NCBI RefSeq assembly: GCF_014898095.1
Contig: NZ_CP062946.1
Coordinates: forward strand, 3,224,001-3,288,000
Length of the DNA stretch: 64,000 nucleotides
Source: Thalassotalea sp. LPB0316
GTDB taxonomy: Bacteria; Pseudomonadota; Gammaproteobacteria; Enterobacterales; Alteromonadaceae
Direction: 5' to 3'
The notes under the pieces are model-generated. The model worked only from the letters and a program-made list of their open reading frames with translations. It was not told the origin of the DNA and did no database searches. Below are positions 7,811 to 17,028 of this stretch, piece by piece (position 1 is the stretch's first letter; the number at the start of each line of letters is the position of its first letter). The translations under genes and the position numbers were made by a program.

Positions 7811-8986
7811 TTATTTGGTTTTCACAATAAAGTACTGGTAGGTAAAGTCCTTGCCAGCAAACTTTTTATAAAGGCTTGTTTCCTTTTCGATATCGCTTAT
7901 TGCTTGTGAATCAAATCCTTGCTTTTTCAGCTCGATAATTCTTTGTTCAAGTGGCTCCCAGTAATTTTTCCAGCCATCTAGCCCTAAAGAAAAATGAGTT
8001 ACGATTTCGTATCCATACTCATCAAACAGTTTTAATCTAGAGGGAATATCTGAAATATCAGGGTAGTCTTCTAGCCAGAATTTCTTTGACTCTTCATCAG
8101 GTTCATTAGTGAGCCAAACTAAATCGCTGACCATCATATAGCTGTTCTTTTTCAATAAAGGTTTCCATTGCAGAAGAGCTTTTGCTATACCCATGATATA
8201 GACGCACCCCTCAGCCCAAATAACATCAAAACTGCCGTGCTCAAATGGCAAATCAGTCATTGATGCACACAGTGTTTGTATTCGTCCATTAAGGTCTAAA
8301 TCATGCACTTTGGTTTCGAGTGTGCTAATGGCAAGCGATTCATTATCAACAGCAGTAACCATCGCGCTTGTTTCTTGCGCGAGTAGAATGGTCGATGTGC
8401 CTTTTCCGCAACCAATTTCTAAAATATGTTTGGGGGCCTGCGTTGGGATGCATTGCAAGGCTTGTAAGGTCGCTTGCTCTGAACCAGGGCCCCAACGGTC
8501 TACGGTTGAGAAAACCTGCATAAAATCTTTCATGTAGCGTTCGTGTTCATTCATGTCTTTCGATAACCATTTAATTCTGAGCGCGTCTTTTTCTTCAAAG
8601 CCCTGACTATGTAACCAATTTGCATATTCATTTGGTGCATTTTGGTTCAATGAGATATGCAATTGCCGTTGTGATTTTTCACCAATTAAGCCAAGTAACA
8701 GCTCTCGGGCTTTCACTTTATCTTCGATTTCTTTTTCTAGTTGTGTTAATCGTTCACGCAGAGTGGTTTTGTCTATTTTTTCTTCTAAACAGCTTTGACA
8801 TTCCTTGAGTGAGAGTCCTGCACTCTGCAACTGTTTAATCAAGTAGAGTCGTTGTAAGTCTCGCTCCCCATAAAACCGATAACCATTGTCTCTGCGCATA
8901 CCTCTGATAAGACCAAGCTTTTCATAATATAAGAGCGTGGTTCTTGAGATGCCTGCTTTTGTGGCCAACTCTGTAATTAGGTACAT
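7811..8986 (-). CDS. MerR-family regulator fused to a SAM-dependent methyltransferase
   Basis: A 391-aa protein. The N-terminal MerR winged helix (about 1-70) includes ATKAGISRTTLLYYEKLGLI and NGYRFYGERDLQRL, then a coiled linker to about residue 110. The C-terminal class I methyltransferase has motif I LEIGCGKG near residue 190 and the acidic AVDNESL strand end. An in-frame ATG at 9025 exists, but I chose ATG 8986. It fits the MerR N-terminus, and the MerR-type promoter just upstream would start transcription at about 9014, downstream of 9025. This gene heads the cargo operon and probably controls it. The ligand is unknown and may be the methylation substrate (inference). Confidence 0.85.
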   Translation of the reverse strand: MYLITELATKAGISRTTLLYYEKLGLIRGMRRDNGYRFYGERDLQRLYLIKQLQSAGLSLKECQSCLEEKIDKTTLRERLTQLEKEIEDKVKARELLLGLIGEKSQRQLHISLNQNAPNEYANWLHSQGFEEKDALRIKWLSKDMNEHERYMKDFMQVFSTVDRWGPGSEQATLQALQCIPTQAPKHILEIGCGKGTSTILLAQETSAMVTAVDNESLAISTLETKVHDLDLNGRIQTLCASMTDLPFEHGSFDVIWAEGCVYIMGIAKALLQWKPLLKKNSYMMVSDLVWLTNEPDEESKKFWLEDYPDISDIPSRLKLFDEYGYEIVTHFSLGLDGWKNYWEPLEQRIIELKKQGFDSQAISDIEKETSLYKKFAGKDFTYQYFIVKTK

Positions 8987-9020
8987 CTCAGTGTTTGTCC
9001 ATATAGGTTGATATGTGAAC

Positions 9021-9051
9021 AGCATAAACTGTGAAGCTATAGACAGGTCAA
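9021..9051 (-). promoter_or_regulatory. MerR-type promoter with 19-bp spacer
   Basis: On the minus strand TTGACC (9051-9046) and TATGCT (9026-9021) are separated by exactly 19 bp, the over-long spacer typical of MerR-activated promoters. The spacer region holds the dyad CTGT-N10-ACAG. It lies just upstream of the MerR-methyltransferase gene, which suggests self-regulation. Confidence 0.7.
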
Positions 9052-9121
9052 GTGAGTTTCATAAATATTTTGAGATTGTTGAGTGGTGTGAAGAAGACTG
9101 ATTCGTGTAAAAGAACCTAGA

Positions 9122-9166
9122 AGCTAGATAGTCAGAAACACACACGATTCCTTCATCTATCTGGCT
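9122..9166. repeat. Imperfect 10-bp inverted repeat upstream of traF
   Basis: AGCTAGATAG (9122-9131) and CTATCTGGCT (9157-9166) can pair, with one G-T pair. It sits between the cargo cassette and traF and may mark the right edge of the insertion or a traF leader structure. Confidence 0.35.
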
Positions 9167-9223
9167 AATCGCTTTTATGGGGATCTTTAGCATGTAGCTC
9201 TGTGACATTTTCTGGAGCTGACA

Positions 9224-10168
9224 ATGAGAACCCCTTTGTTACCTTGGTTCATCCTATGGGTGACCATCCCAATCATTATTTTCTTTCTATTCATCTTGCC
9301 CGCCCATGCCAGTGATGGGCAATTCTATCAGCGTGGTCAGGAAGGCTGGTTTTGGTATCAGGTCATTCCTGAGCCAGCGGAGGCTGAAGAGCTTATTAAG
9401 CCGGAATCTGGTGTCGTGGAGTCCAGTCAGAGCGAGCTAAAGCCCTTCAGTGCTGCCTGGTTTCGTGAGCACATGCAGTCGTTTATGGACAAGGCAATTG
9501 ATGAGCCGACGAATGAGAACGTCAGAGCCTATCTGTACCTCCAGCGCGTCATGATGGATAAGGGCTCACAGTTTGCTGATGTTAGTCAGCAGGTGGTCAT
9601 GGGCGATCCTGTTTTGGATGAAATCAGTCGCAGACCCTTGGCGACCTATGCTGCCAATCGGATGGACCGTGAAGCTGGCGCTCAACGGGAGGTTGCTTTA
9701 GGTGAAGTAGCAAAGCGAGCTGGCTTGTTCTTCTTCTATCGTTCGGATTGCCCTTACTGCCACGCTCAAGCGCCTATCATCGAATCCATGGCTTTAAACT
9801 ACGGTTTCGAGGTGTTTGCTATTGCTGTCGATGGCATGCCTTTACCCGGTGGAGAGTTTCCCAATTACAAAGTCGATTCAGGACAAGCACAATCCTTGTC
9901 CGTTACGACTGTCCCTGCCGTGTTCTTAGTTGACCCGCCTAACGTTATTACTCCGATTGGACAAGGAGCAATGAGCCTTGATGAGCTCAATAATCGAATC
10001 ATTCTCGCAGCCCATCAAGCCGGTTGGATTGACGATCAAACTTACTATGCCACCAGACCTGTTCAACCCGGCGTGTCACTCGCGATGTCAGCCCAAGAGC
10101 TTAACGAAAAGATATTACAGGACCCTGAGTTCCTTGTTCGCTATCTGCGTGCACAAGGAGGGTTATAA
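9224..10168 (+). CDS. traF: TraF, periplasmic thioredoxin-like conjugation protein
   Basis: A 314-aa protein. A signal peptide or anchor spans residues 1-29, with a hydrophobic core and an Ala-His-Ala cleavage site before SDG. The mature part has a thioredoxin-like domain (about 165-270) with the redox motif CPYC and the cis-proline segment TTVPAVFL. In F-like and SXT/R391 transfer systems TraF supports disulfide bonding and assembly of the pilus/mating-pair apparatus. It lies 2 bp upstream of traH, whose ribosome site is in the traF tail, so translation is coupled. The start has TGGAG before the ATG. It is a good anchor for calling the ICE type III-F mating system. Confidence 0.92.
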   Translation: MRTPLLPWFILWVTIPIIIFFLFILPAHASDGQFYQRGQEGWFWYQVIPEPAEAEELIKPESGVVESSQSELKPFSAAWFREHMQSFMDKAIDEPTNENVRAYLYLQRVMMDKGSQFADVSQQVVMGDPVLDEISRRPLATYAANRMDREAGAQREVALGEVAKRAGLFFFYRSDCPYCHAQAPIIESMALNYGFEVFAIAVDGMPLPGGEFPNYKVDSGQAQSLSVTTVPAVFLVDPPNVITPIGQGAMSLDELNNRIILAAHQAGWIDDQTYYATRPVQPGVSLAMSAQELNEKILQDPEFLVRYLRAQGGL

Positions 10169-10170
10169 CA

Positions 10171-11559
10171 ATGAAAAAAGTATTACGAGTATCGCTAATC
10201 GCCTGTGCGATTGGTTTTTCATCTATGAGCCAAGCAAGCTTGCAACAGGAGATGAACCAGTTGTTTGGTTCAATGACCAACACCACTGCGCCTGGCGTAT
10301 TTGAGAGTCAACGGCGTGGTGTGATATCTGGCGGAAGCGTTGTTGTTCGTAACAGGATCATGAACGAGAACCTCGTCTCTATGGTGCCACCGTCATTCCA
10401 AGCCGGTTGTGGCGGCATTGATATGTTCGCGGGAAGTTTGTCATTTGTTAACGCGGATCAGTTTGTTCAATTACTTCGCTCTGTTGCTGCAAACGCCAAG
10501 GGGTATGCATTCCAATTGGCGCTCAGTGCTATGTGTGAGAAATGCTCACAGCACATGGAGACACTGCAAAAGAAAATCCAGCAGTTGAACGAGTATTTTG
10601 GTAACTCCTGTCAAATGGCTCAGGGAGTCGTGAACGATACCCTGGCTGCTTTTGGTAAAAAGGGGCAAACAGAAGCCAGCATGTTGAGCTCACTTAAAGG
10701 GGCTGGGGACATTTTTACCAGTTGGAGTGAGTCCAATGGTAAGAACCCATATGAGAACGCTTCGAGTGTCGCGGCATCTGATGTAAACAGAACGATTAAA
10801 GGTAATTTGGTTTGGCGAGCACTGAAACGTCATTCGGCATCAAGCTGGTTTGCATCGGGGGATGACCGTTTTCTTGAAGCAGTTATGTCGGTGACTGGTT
10901 CGATCATTGTTGGTGATCTAGCTAATGCCGCTGATGGCCAAGGTAAAGCCCCGAAACTGACCAGACTGAATGGCAATAAAGTGACTATTGAGCATCTAAT
11001 TCACGGCGGTAACGTCGCTATGTACCGATGTGACACAGTGACACAAGACGGCTGTCTGAGTCCGACAATCACTAACGTGACCCTGACGGGGTTATCAACC
11101 CAAGTAGAAAATTTACTTCTTGGTACAGGTTCCAGTAACGGCATTATTTTTAAGTTTGCTCGAAATACAGGAGCTGCTAGCACCACCGAAAAGGCTTTTA
11201 TGACATCGGCTCCTGCGAGCATTGGCGGCATGATTCGAACACTTTCTGCATTAAATGAAGGGGCTGCTAGGTCGTTTGCTTCACGAGCGGCGCCATTTAT
11301 TGCTGTTGAGATGGCCCGAGCATTGGTTGAAGACATGCTCAATGCAGCTAGAAGTACCTCTGGTGTAGAAGATCATGCCTATGCGAAGTTGTTAACTGAA
11401 GACCTTGAACGTGCACGTCGCCAAATCAATGAGGAATACGCCGCGTTACAGCGAAGATACGGCTCAGAGCAAGAATTGCTGGCGCACTTTAACCAAGTGA
11501 TTCAGACCATTCGCAAACAGCGTTATTACACCGTTAAATCTACGGCGTTGGGGGAATAG
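10171..11559 (+). CDS. traH: TraH, conjugal pilus assembly protein
   Basis: A 462-aa protein with a signal peptide (about 1-22, cleaving after SQA). The TraH family is recognised by the N-terminal GGSVVVRN and PPSFQAGCGGIDMFAGSLSF segments and the conserved CEKCSQHM cysteine pair, with coiled-coil stretches at about 120-140 and 405-440. In F-type systems TraH is a periplasmic mating-pair formation protein working with TraF. The start is at 10171, with AGGAGGG in the end of traF as its ribosome site, and its stop is 3 bp before traG. Confidence 0.92.
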   Translation: MKKVLRVSLIACAIGFSSMSQASLQQEMNQLFGSMTNTTAPGVFESQRRGVISGGSVVVRNRIMNENLVSMVPPSFQAGCGGIDMFAGSLSFVNADQFVQLLRSVAANAKGYAFQLALSAMCEKCSQHMETLQKKIQQLNEYFGNSCQMAQGVVNDTLAAFGKKGQTEASMLSSLKGAGDIFTSWSESNGKNPYENASSVAASDVNRTIKGNLVWRALKRHSASSWFASGDDRFLEAVMSVTGSIIVGDLANAADGQGKAPKLTRLNGNKVTIEHLIHGGNVAMYRCDTVTQDGCLSPTITNVTLTGLSTQVENLLLGTGSSNGIIFKFARNTGAASTTEKAFMTSAPASIGGMIRTLSALNEGAARSFASRAAPFIAVEMARALVEDMLNAARSTSGVEDHAYAKLLTEDLERARRQINEEYAALQRRYGSEQELLAHFNQVIQTIRKQRYYTVKSTALGE

Positions 11560-11562
11560 GTC

Positions 11563-14500
11563 ATGTGGGAAATCTATTCCATCGGGGATTCGGCTTTTTT
11601 AGAGCAGGTCCTGAACGCTGTCGCGATGATCACTGGTACAGGCGATTTCACTTCAATGGTTCGCATTGGCTTGCTCATTGGGGTATTGATGGTCTCTGTT
11701 CAGGCCTTAATGCAAGGTGGTCGTGGGATTAACTTTCAACATGTTTTAGTCTCATGGCTAGTCTTTGCAACCATGTTTGGGCCCAGTACCCGAGTGAGCA
11801 TTGAGGATGCGTACACGGGACAAGTTCGAGTGGTTGATAATGTGCCCATCGGTGTTGCTGCCGCAGGTAGTACGATTTCGACTGTTGGCTTTCAAATCAC
11901 GCGATTGTTTGAAACGGCGTTCTCAACTCCCGCCATGACGGAATACGGCTTTGCATCCAGTTTACAGTCACTGATTAAAGTGAGAAAACAGGTGATGGAT
12001 CGCTCTGGGTTGGGTGATGCAAATCGTGTCGCCGGTTCGGACATCGAGCAATCGTGGTTTAACTACATCAAAGAGTGCACCTTGATTGGTATCGACATTG
12101 GCCAAAAGAACCTCGATCAGGTGCTGAGTGATCCTAACCCGATGACTGCGATTAGGTTTGATTCGCGCATTTATGGCACTCGAATCATGCTCAGTGGTAG
12201 CAGTAGCGATCTGGACTGCACCGATGCCTACAGCCAACTGAAACTCATGACAGAATCAACCTTCATTCCAAGGCTTAAACAGGTTCTGTCGGCCTCATTG
12301 GGAACTTCGTCAGCAACGGATACTGATGACGTGATCCGAAATGCACTGAATAACCTTGGTTTGGATTCGGTTAACATCCAAGAGTACATGACCGCGTCGG
12401 TGCTTTTGCCTATCTATGAGCAAAGCGTGACGGGCAAATATATGGATGATCAAGCTTTCACCGCCGCCGTTATGGTTAACCAAGCGATTGAGCAGCGCAA
12501 TACGCAATGGGCGGCGGAGCAGACCCTGTTCCAAAGCATCGTTCGTCCGATGATGACGTTTTTTGAGGGTTTCATTTACGCCATCACCCCATTGATGGCC
12601 TTTGTGATTGCCCTTGGCCAAATCGGGATGCGAATGGCCGGGAAGTACTTGTTAATCCTGCTTTGGATTCAACTTTGGATGCCTGTCATGGCCATCATTA
12701 ACCTGTATATTCATTTAACCGTTGCAGGGAAAATGTCGGCTCTTGATGCATTTGCAGGTACAGAAGTGCCATCTTTTGCTGGGATGATGCAGATGGATTC
12801 AGTGCTGCAAACCTGGATAGCTACTGGCGGCATGTTGGCGTCGAGTGTTCCGGCGATTTCGCTCATGCTTGTGTATGGCTCAGCAATAACCGCTACCCAC
12901 TTGGCTGGACGTCTTCAAAACGGTGATGCCATTGATGAAAAGATGGCAAGTCCAGATGTCTCGAAAAATGCCCCGGTGATGCAATCACAGTCAATGTTCC
13001 AAAATTCAGCCCTCACTGGTTCTGCTATGACCGGCGCGTCAAACCTACTTAGCAGTTTCTCTGTCGGAAATGCGGTGGGTTCAATGGTCGGCTCTGCAAA
13101 AGAATCCATGACTCAGGCAACTCAAGCCTTTAGCCGTCAAGTTGGCAACACCATGAGCCGAACTTTTGGTGAAAAGCTAAGTTACGACAACCTTTCTTCG
13201 GTTGGACGTCAGATTGGTTCTTCTAATTCCGCATCTAGCGCCGTTGTTAATCAGGTCACTGATGACCTGCAAACACGGTATGGTTTCGGAGACGATAAAA
13301 AAGACGCTGTACGTGGCTTGGTATCGGGCGTGTTATCTGGCGGACTAAGGGTTGGTGGCGATGGAACCATTACTAATCCCGGTGAGAAAGAAGTTGCCGA
13401 TAAGGGTTTTCTTGGGAGGCTTCTTGGAACGGGAGGCAATGATTCTCCACAAGGTAATTTGCCTGGAGTTGATAAGCCAGATTCATCTCGTGTACCAAAA
13501 CTATCAAGGGTACGAGCTGGGTTGGATCTAGGTGGTAACTTTAGTGGCCAAGTTGAGTCGTCAGAAGGCAGTTCTCGGTCTACGACCGCAAATACGCTCA
13601 CTGGGGAGATGCAAAGCTTGGCATCGAGTGATTCACGACGTGCTGAGTTTCGCGATGCGATGGTTAAGGACCTTTCAGATTCAAGACGCTCTGGCGTTGA
13701 GATGTCGTTGTCTAATCAAGACTATCAGTCACTTCAGAGTTCAGCACAAGACGTTATCACGGCATCAAACCGCTTTAGTGAGCTTGATCAGGCCAGCTAC
13801 AGTCTATCAGGACAAAGGAACACGGATGGTGCGACGTTAACTCGATTAGCAGCGGATAATCCTGAAGTCATGGATTATTTAGGTCGCTATATGAACCAGC
13901 ATGTTGAAGCAGGTAACCGATTACGTGAAAACCTTCCAATGTATCAGCGCTTGCTACCTGATGATAATCAGGCGTATGTGGCCGCAGCTATGGAGTCTTT
14001 AACCTATAGCAACTCCTCGACGCCCGCTGAACGAGACAATGACTATCAAGCAGCAATGACTGTTATGGCCATGGCTACCGGAGCCGATTTACGATCTATT
14101 CAGCCACGCTCTAATGAAGGCTTGTCATCAACTGCACCTACTTTTGGTGGCACTCAAAGCCAAGTGGAATCGGGTGTATTGGGCGGCTACGAGGATGCTG
14201 CAACTGTTCAAACTCAGTTCAACGCAGCTCAATCAGCTTACCAAACTAATTTGTCTGGTGTTGATGGACAACTAAATGCGCATCAACAACAAGCCCAACA
14301 GGCCGTAGTTTCTGACACAAGTACCTATCAATCTGGACTAAACAGTGAAGCTGGCTCTCAGTGGCGATCTCGCATTATGGCTGATGATAGCGGAGTTTCT
14401 GGTGCTGAAATGTTCTTCAACAGCGCCAGTGCTATTGGTGACTTCAGTGGCAAGCATACTGATGCAGCACTGCATACCTTGAATCACTTTGGCGAAGACT

Positions 14501-15132
14501 ATGAGAGTTACAAGGAGCAAGCACTTGAAGACCCTAGCTCACGAGGTTTCTTGCACAATGCAACGGTGGCCAGTAAATCAACCTGGGATGGCTTAAAAGC
14601 AGCCGTTGACGCCGGAACCTCTTTGGAAAACCCATTGACGGCGTTTAATGATGCATACAGTGGATCGAGTTCGCAGTATGCCTCCGAAGTAAACTGGGGT
14701 ACTAAGTCTGAAGCCATGTTGGCTGGGGCATTCGGTGCGGCAGTTAACAATCGATATGGTGAGTTCTTAGAACAGTATGCCGATGATTTTAAACAGGAAG
14801 CATACAGCGAAGGGCAGAGAATGGGATTGACCCCGATTCAAAGTCAAGTGTTCGCTCAAGCTTTCAATGAAGGTTTGGCGGGGCGCGTTTTCAACTCTGA
14901 AGACTCATCGAGTTGGTCGCCTGAAATGCTAGGTCTAAGGGAGCAAATGCTAAATGAGTATCGTCAAAAGGATGAGAGTGGCGCTTACATTCCTGACAGT
15001 GTGTCCGAAGAAGATAAAGCATTTGTGGATAAGCAGATAGCGGTGATCTCAAATGCATCGCTTGCGGGAGATTATGCTCAGAACAACTTGATCGATATTA
15101 GGGCTTATAACCAGGCATCAGGAAGGAACTGA
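11563..15132 (+). CDS. traG: TraG, mating-pair stabilisation and exclusion-target protein
   Basis: A 1189-aa inner-membrane protein. Hydrophobic segments lie near residues 28-50, 333-386 and 420-445. The long polar C-terminal part (about 455-1189) is rich in Ser, Gln and Asn, with coiled-coil stretches. TraG supports pilus assembly and mating-pair stabilisation and is the donor-side target of recipient Eex. Residues 606-608 (codons 13378-13386) are P-G-E. From published SXT work I recall this triplet as the S exclusion-group determinant, with T-G-D in R391. It is co-transcribed with traF and traH; the traH stop is 3 bp upstream. A terminator follows at 15143-15173. Confidence 0.93.
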   Translation: MWEIYSIGDSAFLEQVLNAVAMITGTGDFTSMVRIGLLIGVLMVSVQALMQGGRGINFQHVLVSWLVFATMFGPSTRVSIEDAYTGQVRVVDNVPIGVAAAGSTISTVGFQITRLFETAFSTPAMTEYGFASSLQSLIKVRKQVMDRSGLGDANRVAGSDIEQSWFNYIKECTLIGIDIGQKNLDQVLSDPNPMTAIRFDSRIYGTRIMLSGSSSDLDCTDAYSQLKLMTESTFIPRLKQVLSASLGTSSATDTDDVIRNALNNLGLDSVNIQEYMTASVLLPIYEQSVTGKYMDDQAFTAAVMVNQAIEQRNTQWAAEQTLFQSIVRPMMTFFEGFIYAITPLMAFVIALGQIGMRMAGKYLLILLWIQLWMPVMAIINLYIHLTVAGKMSALDAFAGTEVPSFAGMMQMDSVLQTWIATGGMLASSVPAISLMLVYGSAITATHLAGRLQNGDAIDEKMASPDVSKNAPVMQSQSMFQNSALTGSAMTGASNLLSSFSVGNAVGSMVGSAKESMTQATQAFSRQVGNTMSRTFGEKLSYDNLSSVGRQIGSSNSASSAVVNQVTDDLQTRYGFGDDKKDAVRGLVSGVLSGGLRVGGDGTITNPGEKEVADKGFLGRLLGTGGNDSPQGNLPGVDKPDSSRVPKLSRVRAGLDLGGNFSGQVESSEGSSRSTTANTLTGEMQSLASSDSRRAEFRDAMVKDLSDSRRSGVEMSLSNQDYQSLQSSAQDVITASNRFSELDQASYSLSGQRNTDGATLTRLAADNPEVMDYLGRYMNQHVEAGNRLRENLPMYQRLLPDDNQAYVAAAMESLTYSNSSTPAERDNDYQAAMTVMAMATGADLRSIQPRSNEGLSSTAPTFGGTQSQVESGVLGGYEDAATVQTQFNAAQSAYQTNLSGVDGQLNAHQQQAQQAVVSDTSTYQSGLNSEAGSQWRSRIMADDSGVSGAEMFFNSASAIGDFSGKHTDAALHTLNHFGEDYESYKEQALEDPSSRGFLHNATVASKSTWDGLKAAVDAGTSLENPLTAFNDAYSGSSSQYASEVNWGTKSEAMLAGAFGAAVNNRYGEFLEQYADDFKQEAYSEGQRMGLTPIQSQVFAQAFNEGLAGRVFNSEDSSSWSPEMLGLREQMLNEYRQKDESGAYIPDSVSEEDKAFVDKQIAVISNASLAGDYAQNNLIDIRAYNQASGRN

Positions 15133-15142
15133 AAATAGAAGG

Positions 15143-15173
15143 TAGCCAGCTTGTGGTTGGCTGGCTATTTTTT
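15143..15173. terminator. Terminator between convergent traG and eex
   Basis: TAGCCAGC (15143-15150) pairs with GCTGGCTA (15160-15167), followed by T-rich sequence on the plus strand. It ends traG and overlaps the last codons of eex. Confidence 0.85.
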
Positions 15174-15596
15174 TGGCTTTTTGGGATACCTTGGATAAAA
15201 GCCATCAAAAAACGAATGGAGCTTATACCAATACCATTTTTCTTCAATGCTCAAAGTTCTACCCGAATCTTTAACTTGGCTACTCAAGAATCTAATTCCA
15301 GTGCAAATAGCTAAGAAAAAGAGTCCCAAGCCAACAATTGTCCAACTCGCTTGCCAATATGCGATTGCTACAAGCATAGTGATTATGGCTATAAGTCCGA
15401 TGGGATTACAGGTCGCTTTGAATCCCAAGTAGCTGAAAAAAACGACGGTGCAGAACAGAAATGGCAAAGCCGCTAACTTGGCAGATGCCGTTAATATTTC
15501 TGATGGAAAGAAATGAGCCGCAGCCAAAGTCGCCAGAAAAAGCCCCAGTGATATAAACCAGCAGCGTGCTGGTAAAGATTTAAGTAAGTTTGTCAT
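15165..15596 (-). CDS. eex: Eex, entry-exclusion inner-membrane protein
   Basis: 143 aa from the ATG at 15596. An in-frame GTG at 15620 would add eight residues, but the ATG gives a normal membrane N-terminus. There are about four hydrophobic segments (residues 12-30, 38-60, 66-82 and 85-103), then a polar C-terminal tail ending in a lysine- and proline-rich stretch. In SXT/R391 ICEs Eex sits in the recipient inner membrane and blocks entry of ICEs of the same exclusion group by recognising donor TraG. Its place directly after traG, in convergent orientation, and the S-type residues in TraG suggest an EexS-type allele. I could not verify the specificity residues in Eex itself. Confidence 0.82.
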   Translation of the reverse strand: MTNLLKSLPARCWFISLGLFLATLAAAHFFPSEILTASAKLAALPFLFCTVVFFSYLGFKATCNPIGLIAIITMLVAIAYWQASWTIVGLGLFFLAICTGIRFLSSQVKDSGRTLSIEEKWYWYKLHSFFDGFYPRYPKKPKK

Positions 15597-15653
15597 CTTC
15601 TTAGTACTCTCAAAGTGCACAGACGGTGCACAATCAAATCATGCATCAGCATG

Positions 15654-16187
15654 TTAGTTCTGAAAAAGTGCTCTAGTGGTTTGCTCGGCCATAATCTCAC
15701 ACACAGGGCATTTAAGCTGAATGCGCTGTTGAGATACCGTCAAATACAGACTGCCGCATCGACACCGGTGTAAGGATGCAAGCTGTGATCTTAAATCACG
15801 AGCTAGAACCCAACCTTCATTGATGGTCAGTTTTTTCCAGGGGATCTCAGCTGGAAGATCTGCTTCTTCTCTTGCAACCAAATACGCATCGTAAGCCTTC
15901 ATCAAAGCATCGATATTTAATTGCTTGTAGACATTATCACCACCAATATTGACATAAAGCGCCATAAGCAGGGAGCCTTCAACTAATGCTCTTCTGCTTT
16001 TGACGATGGCATCAGATTCTGGCAATTGACCAGGACAAGGTGACTTGCCAGTCACTTCTTTATGGAGCCTTCTGATAATGTGGATTGGCAAACCTGTATC
16101 GAGCGCGATAATGGTTGTTCGAAATCCGTATTTAATAAGCAGCGAGGCTCGGGTAAATAGCTCACTTTTGGACAGGTTATCAATCAT
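15654..16187 (-). CDS. setC: SetC, FlhC-like transcriptional activator
   Basis: A 177-aa protein of the FlhC family. The N-terminal helical region (LIKYGFRTTIIALDTGLPIH) matches the FlhC core, and the C-terminus has the four-cysteine zinc site CRCG and CPVC near residues 144-166. In SXT/R391 ICEs SetC and SetD form the master activator that turns on int, xis and the transfer operons. The gene is last in the chain transglycosylase-setD-setC, and its ATG overlaps the setD stop by 4 bp, giving coupled translation. By established work its transcription is repressed by SetR. Confidence 0.92.
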   Translation of the reverse strand: MIDNLSKSELFTRASLLIKYGFRTTIIALDTGLPIHIIRRLHKEVTGKSPCPGQLPESDAIVKSRRALVEGSLLMALYVNIGGDNVYKQLNIDALMKAYDAYLVAREEADLPAEIPWKKLTINEGWVLARDLRSQLASLHRCRCGSLYLTVSQQRIQLKCPVCEIMAEQTTRALFQN

Positions 16188-16483
16188 GCATCCCCCTTGT
16201 TGTTTAGGGTTGATAATAAATAAGCGATTCTTGGGATACCTGTGCCTTTGCTCTTCACCATCTCAATCAGTTGGCTTTGGTTACCCCTTGGTTGAAACAG
16301 CATGAATGATGAGGTCGCCACTCGTTGCAGGTCATCAACACCAGCATTAATCAAAGCATCAACCACGTCGCGTGTAAGTCCAAAGCGCAAGACGGCCTCT
16401 TGCGGATCAATTCGCGCTAATTCTCGTGCTGCGTGTAGGTACGCCAAATTTAATTGATAGAAGTCTTGTTGATTGGTTGTCAT
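16184..16483 (-). CDS. setD: SetD, FlhD-like transcriptional activator
   Basis: A 99-aa protein with the FlhD-type motif LNLAYLHAARELARIDPQEA and the following helix-turn-helix-like segment. It partners SetC to activate ICE excision and transfer genes. It overlaps both neighbours by 4 bp (ATGA): its start lies in the end of the transglycosylase gene and its stop in the start of setC. This keeps the SetC/SetD ratio coupled. Confidence 0.92.
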   Translation of the reverse strand: MTTNQQDFYQLNLAYLHAARELARIDPQEAVLRFGLTRDVVDALINAGVDDLQRVATSSFMLFQPRGNQSQLIEMVKSKGTGIPRIAYLLSTLNNKGDA

Positions 16484-17028
16484 TGACGGACCTCCAGTTC
16501 ATGTAAAATATTGCGATAGATAGAAAGCACTCTTTGCCCATACCAGCGTGCACGCTCTTCGTTCCAACTGTGATAGCGGCCTATGCCAAGCTCTAAATCA
16601 TTTGGTGAAGACTTGATTGCTTCGGCCAAAATACTTGAGCCGACCGTAAGGTTGGTGATGGGGTCTAGCAGTTCCGCTGCTGAGCTCACCCGATGCCCAT
16701 GCCAATGCAAATTGATTTGCATAAGGCCAATATCGAGCTGATATTTTTCAGTCTCTTGCAGTGCTTGGTTTAACAGTTTCTCTGCTTCTGTCTTAGATTT
16801 GGCGTAGGTTGCGTTTGAACCATTGCGAATTGCGTATGGCCATGGACTGGTCATGTTAAGACCTCGATGTGAGGCCGACTCAGCCAAGGCAACGGCGTAG
16901 AGCATGACTGGATCAATACCAACACTTTGTGCTGCTTTTTCCCACTGATAGCCCGGAAACGCATAGACTGAAGTGCTTGCGGACATGGCTATCACTAGGG
17001 CAACGGTTTTTGCTTTAATCGTTTTCAT
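16480..17028 (-). CDS. Secreted lytic transglycosylase (SLT domain)
   Basis: A 182-aa protein. A signal peptide covers residues 1-23 (cleaving after SVYA). The SLT fold shows the catalytic glutamate in VALAESASH, then IGLMQINLHWHG and GIGRYHSWNEERARWYG. These enzymes open small gaps in peptidoglycan, here probably for the conjugation apparatus. The gene belongs to the setD-setC operon, so it would be induced with the activator. It overlaps the upstream gene by 14 bp. Confidence 0.88.
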   Translation of the reverse strand: MKTIKAKTVALVIAMSASTSVYAFPGYQWEKAAQSVGIDPVMLYAVALAESASHRGLNMTSPWPYAIRNGSNATYAKSKTEAEKLLNQALQETEKYQLDIGLMQINLHWHGHRVSSAAELLDPITNLTVGSSILAEAIKSSPNDLELGIGRYHSWNEERARWYGQRVLSIYRNILHELEVRQ

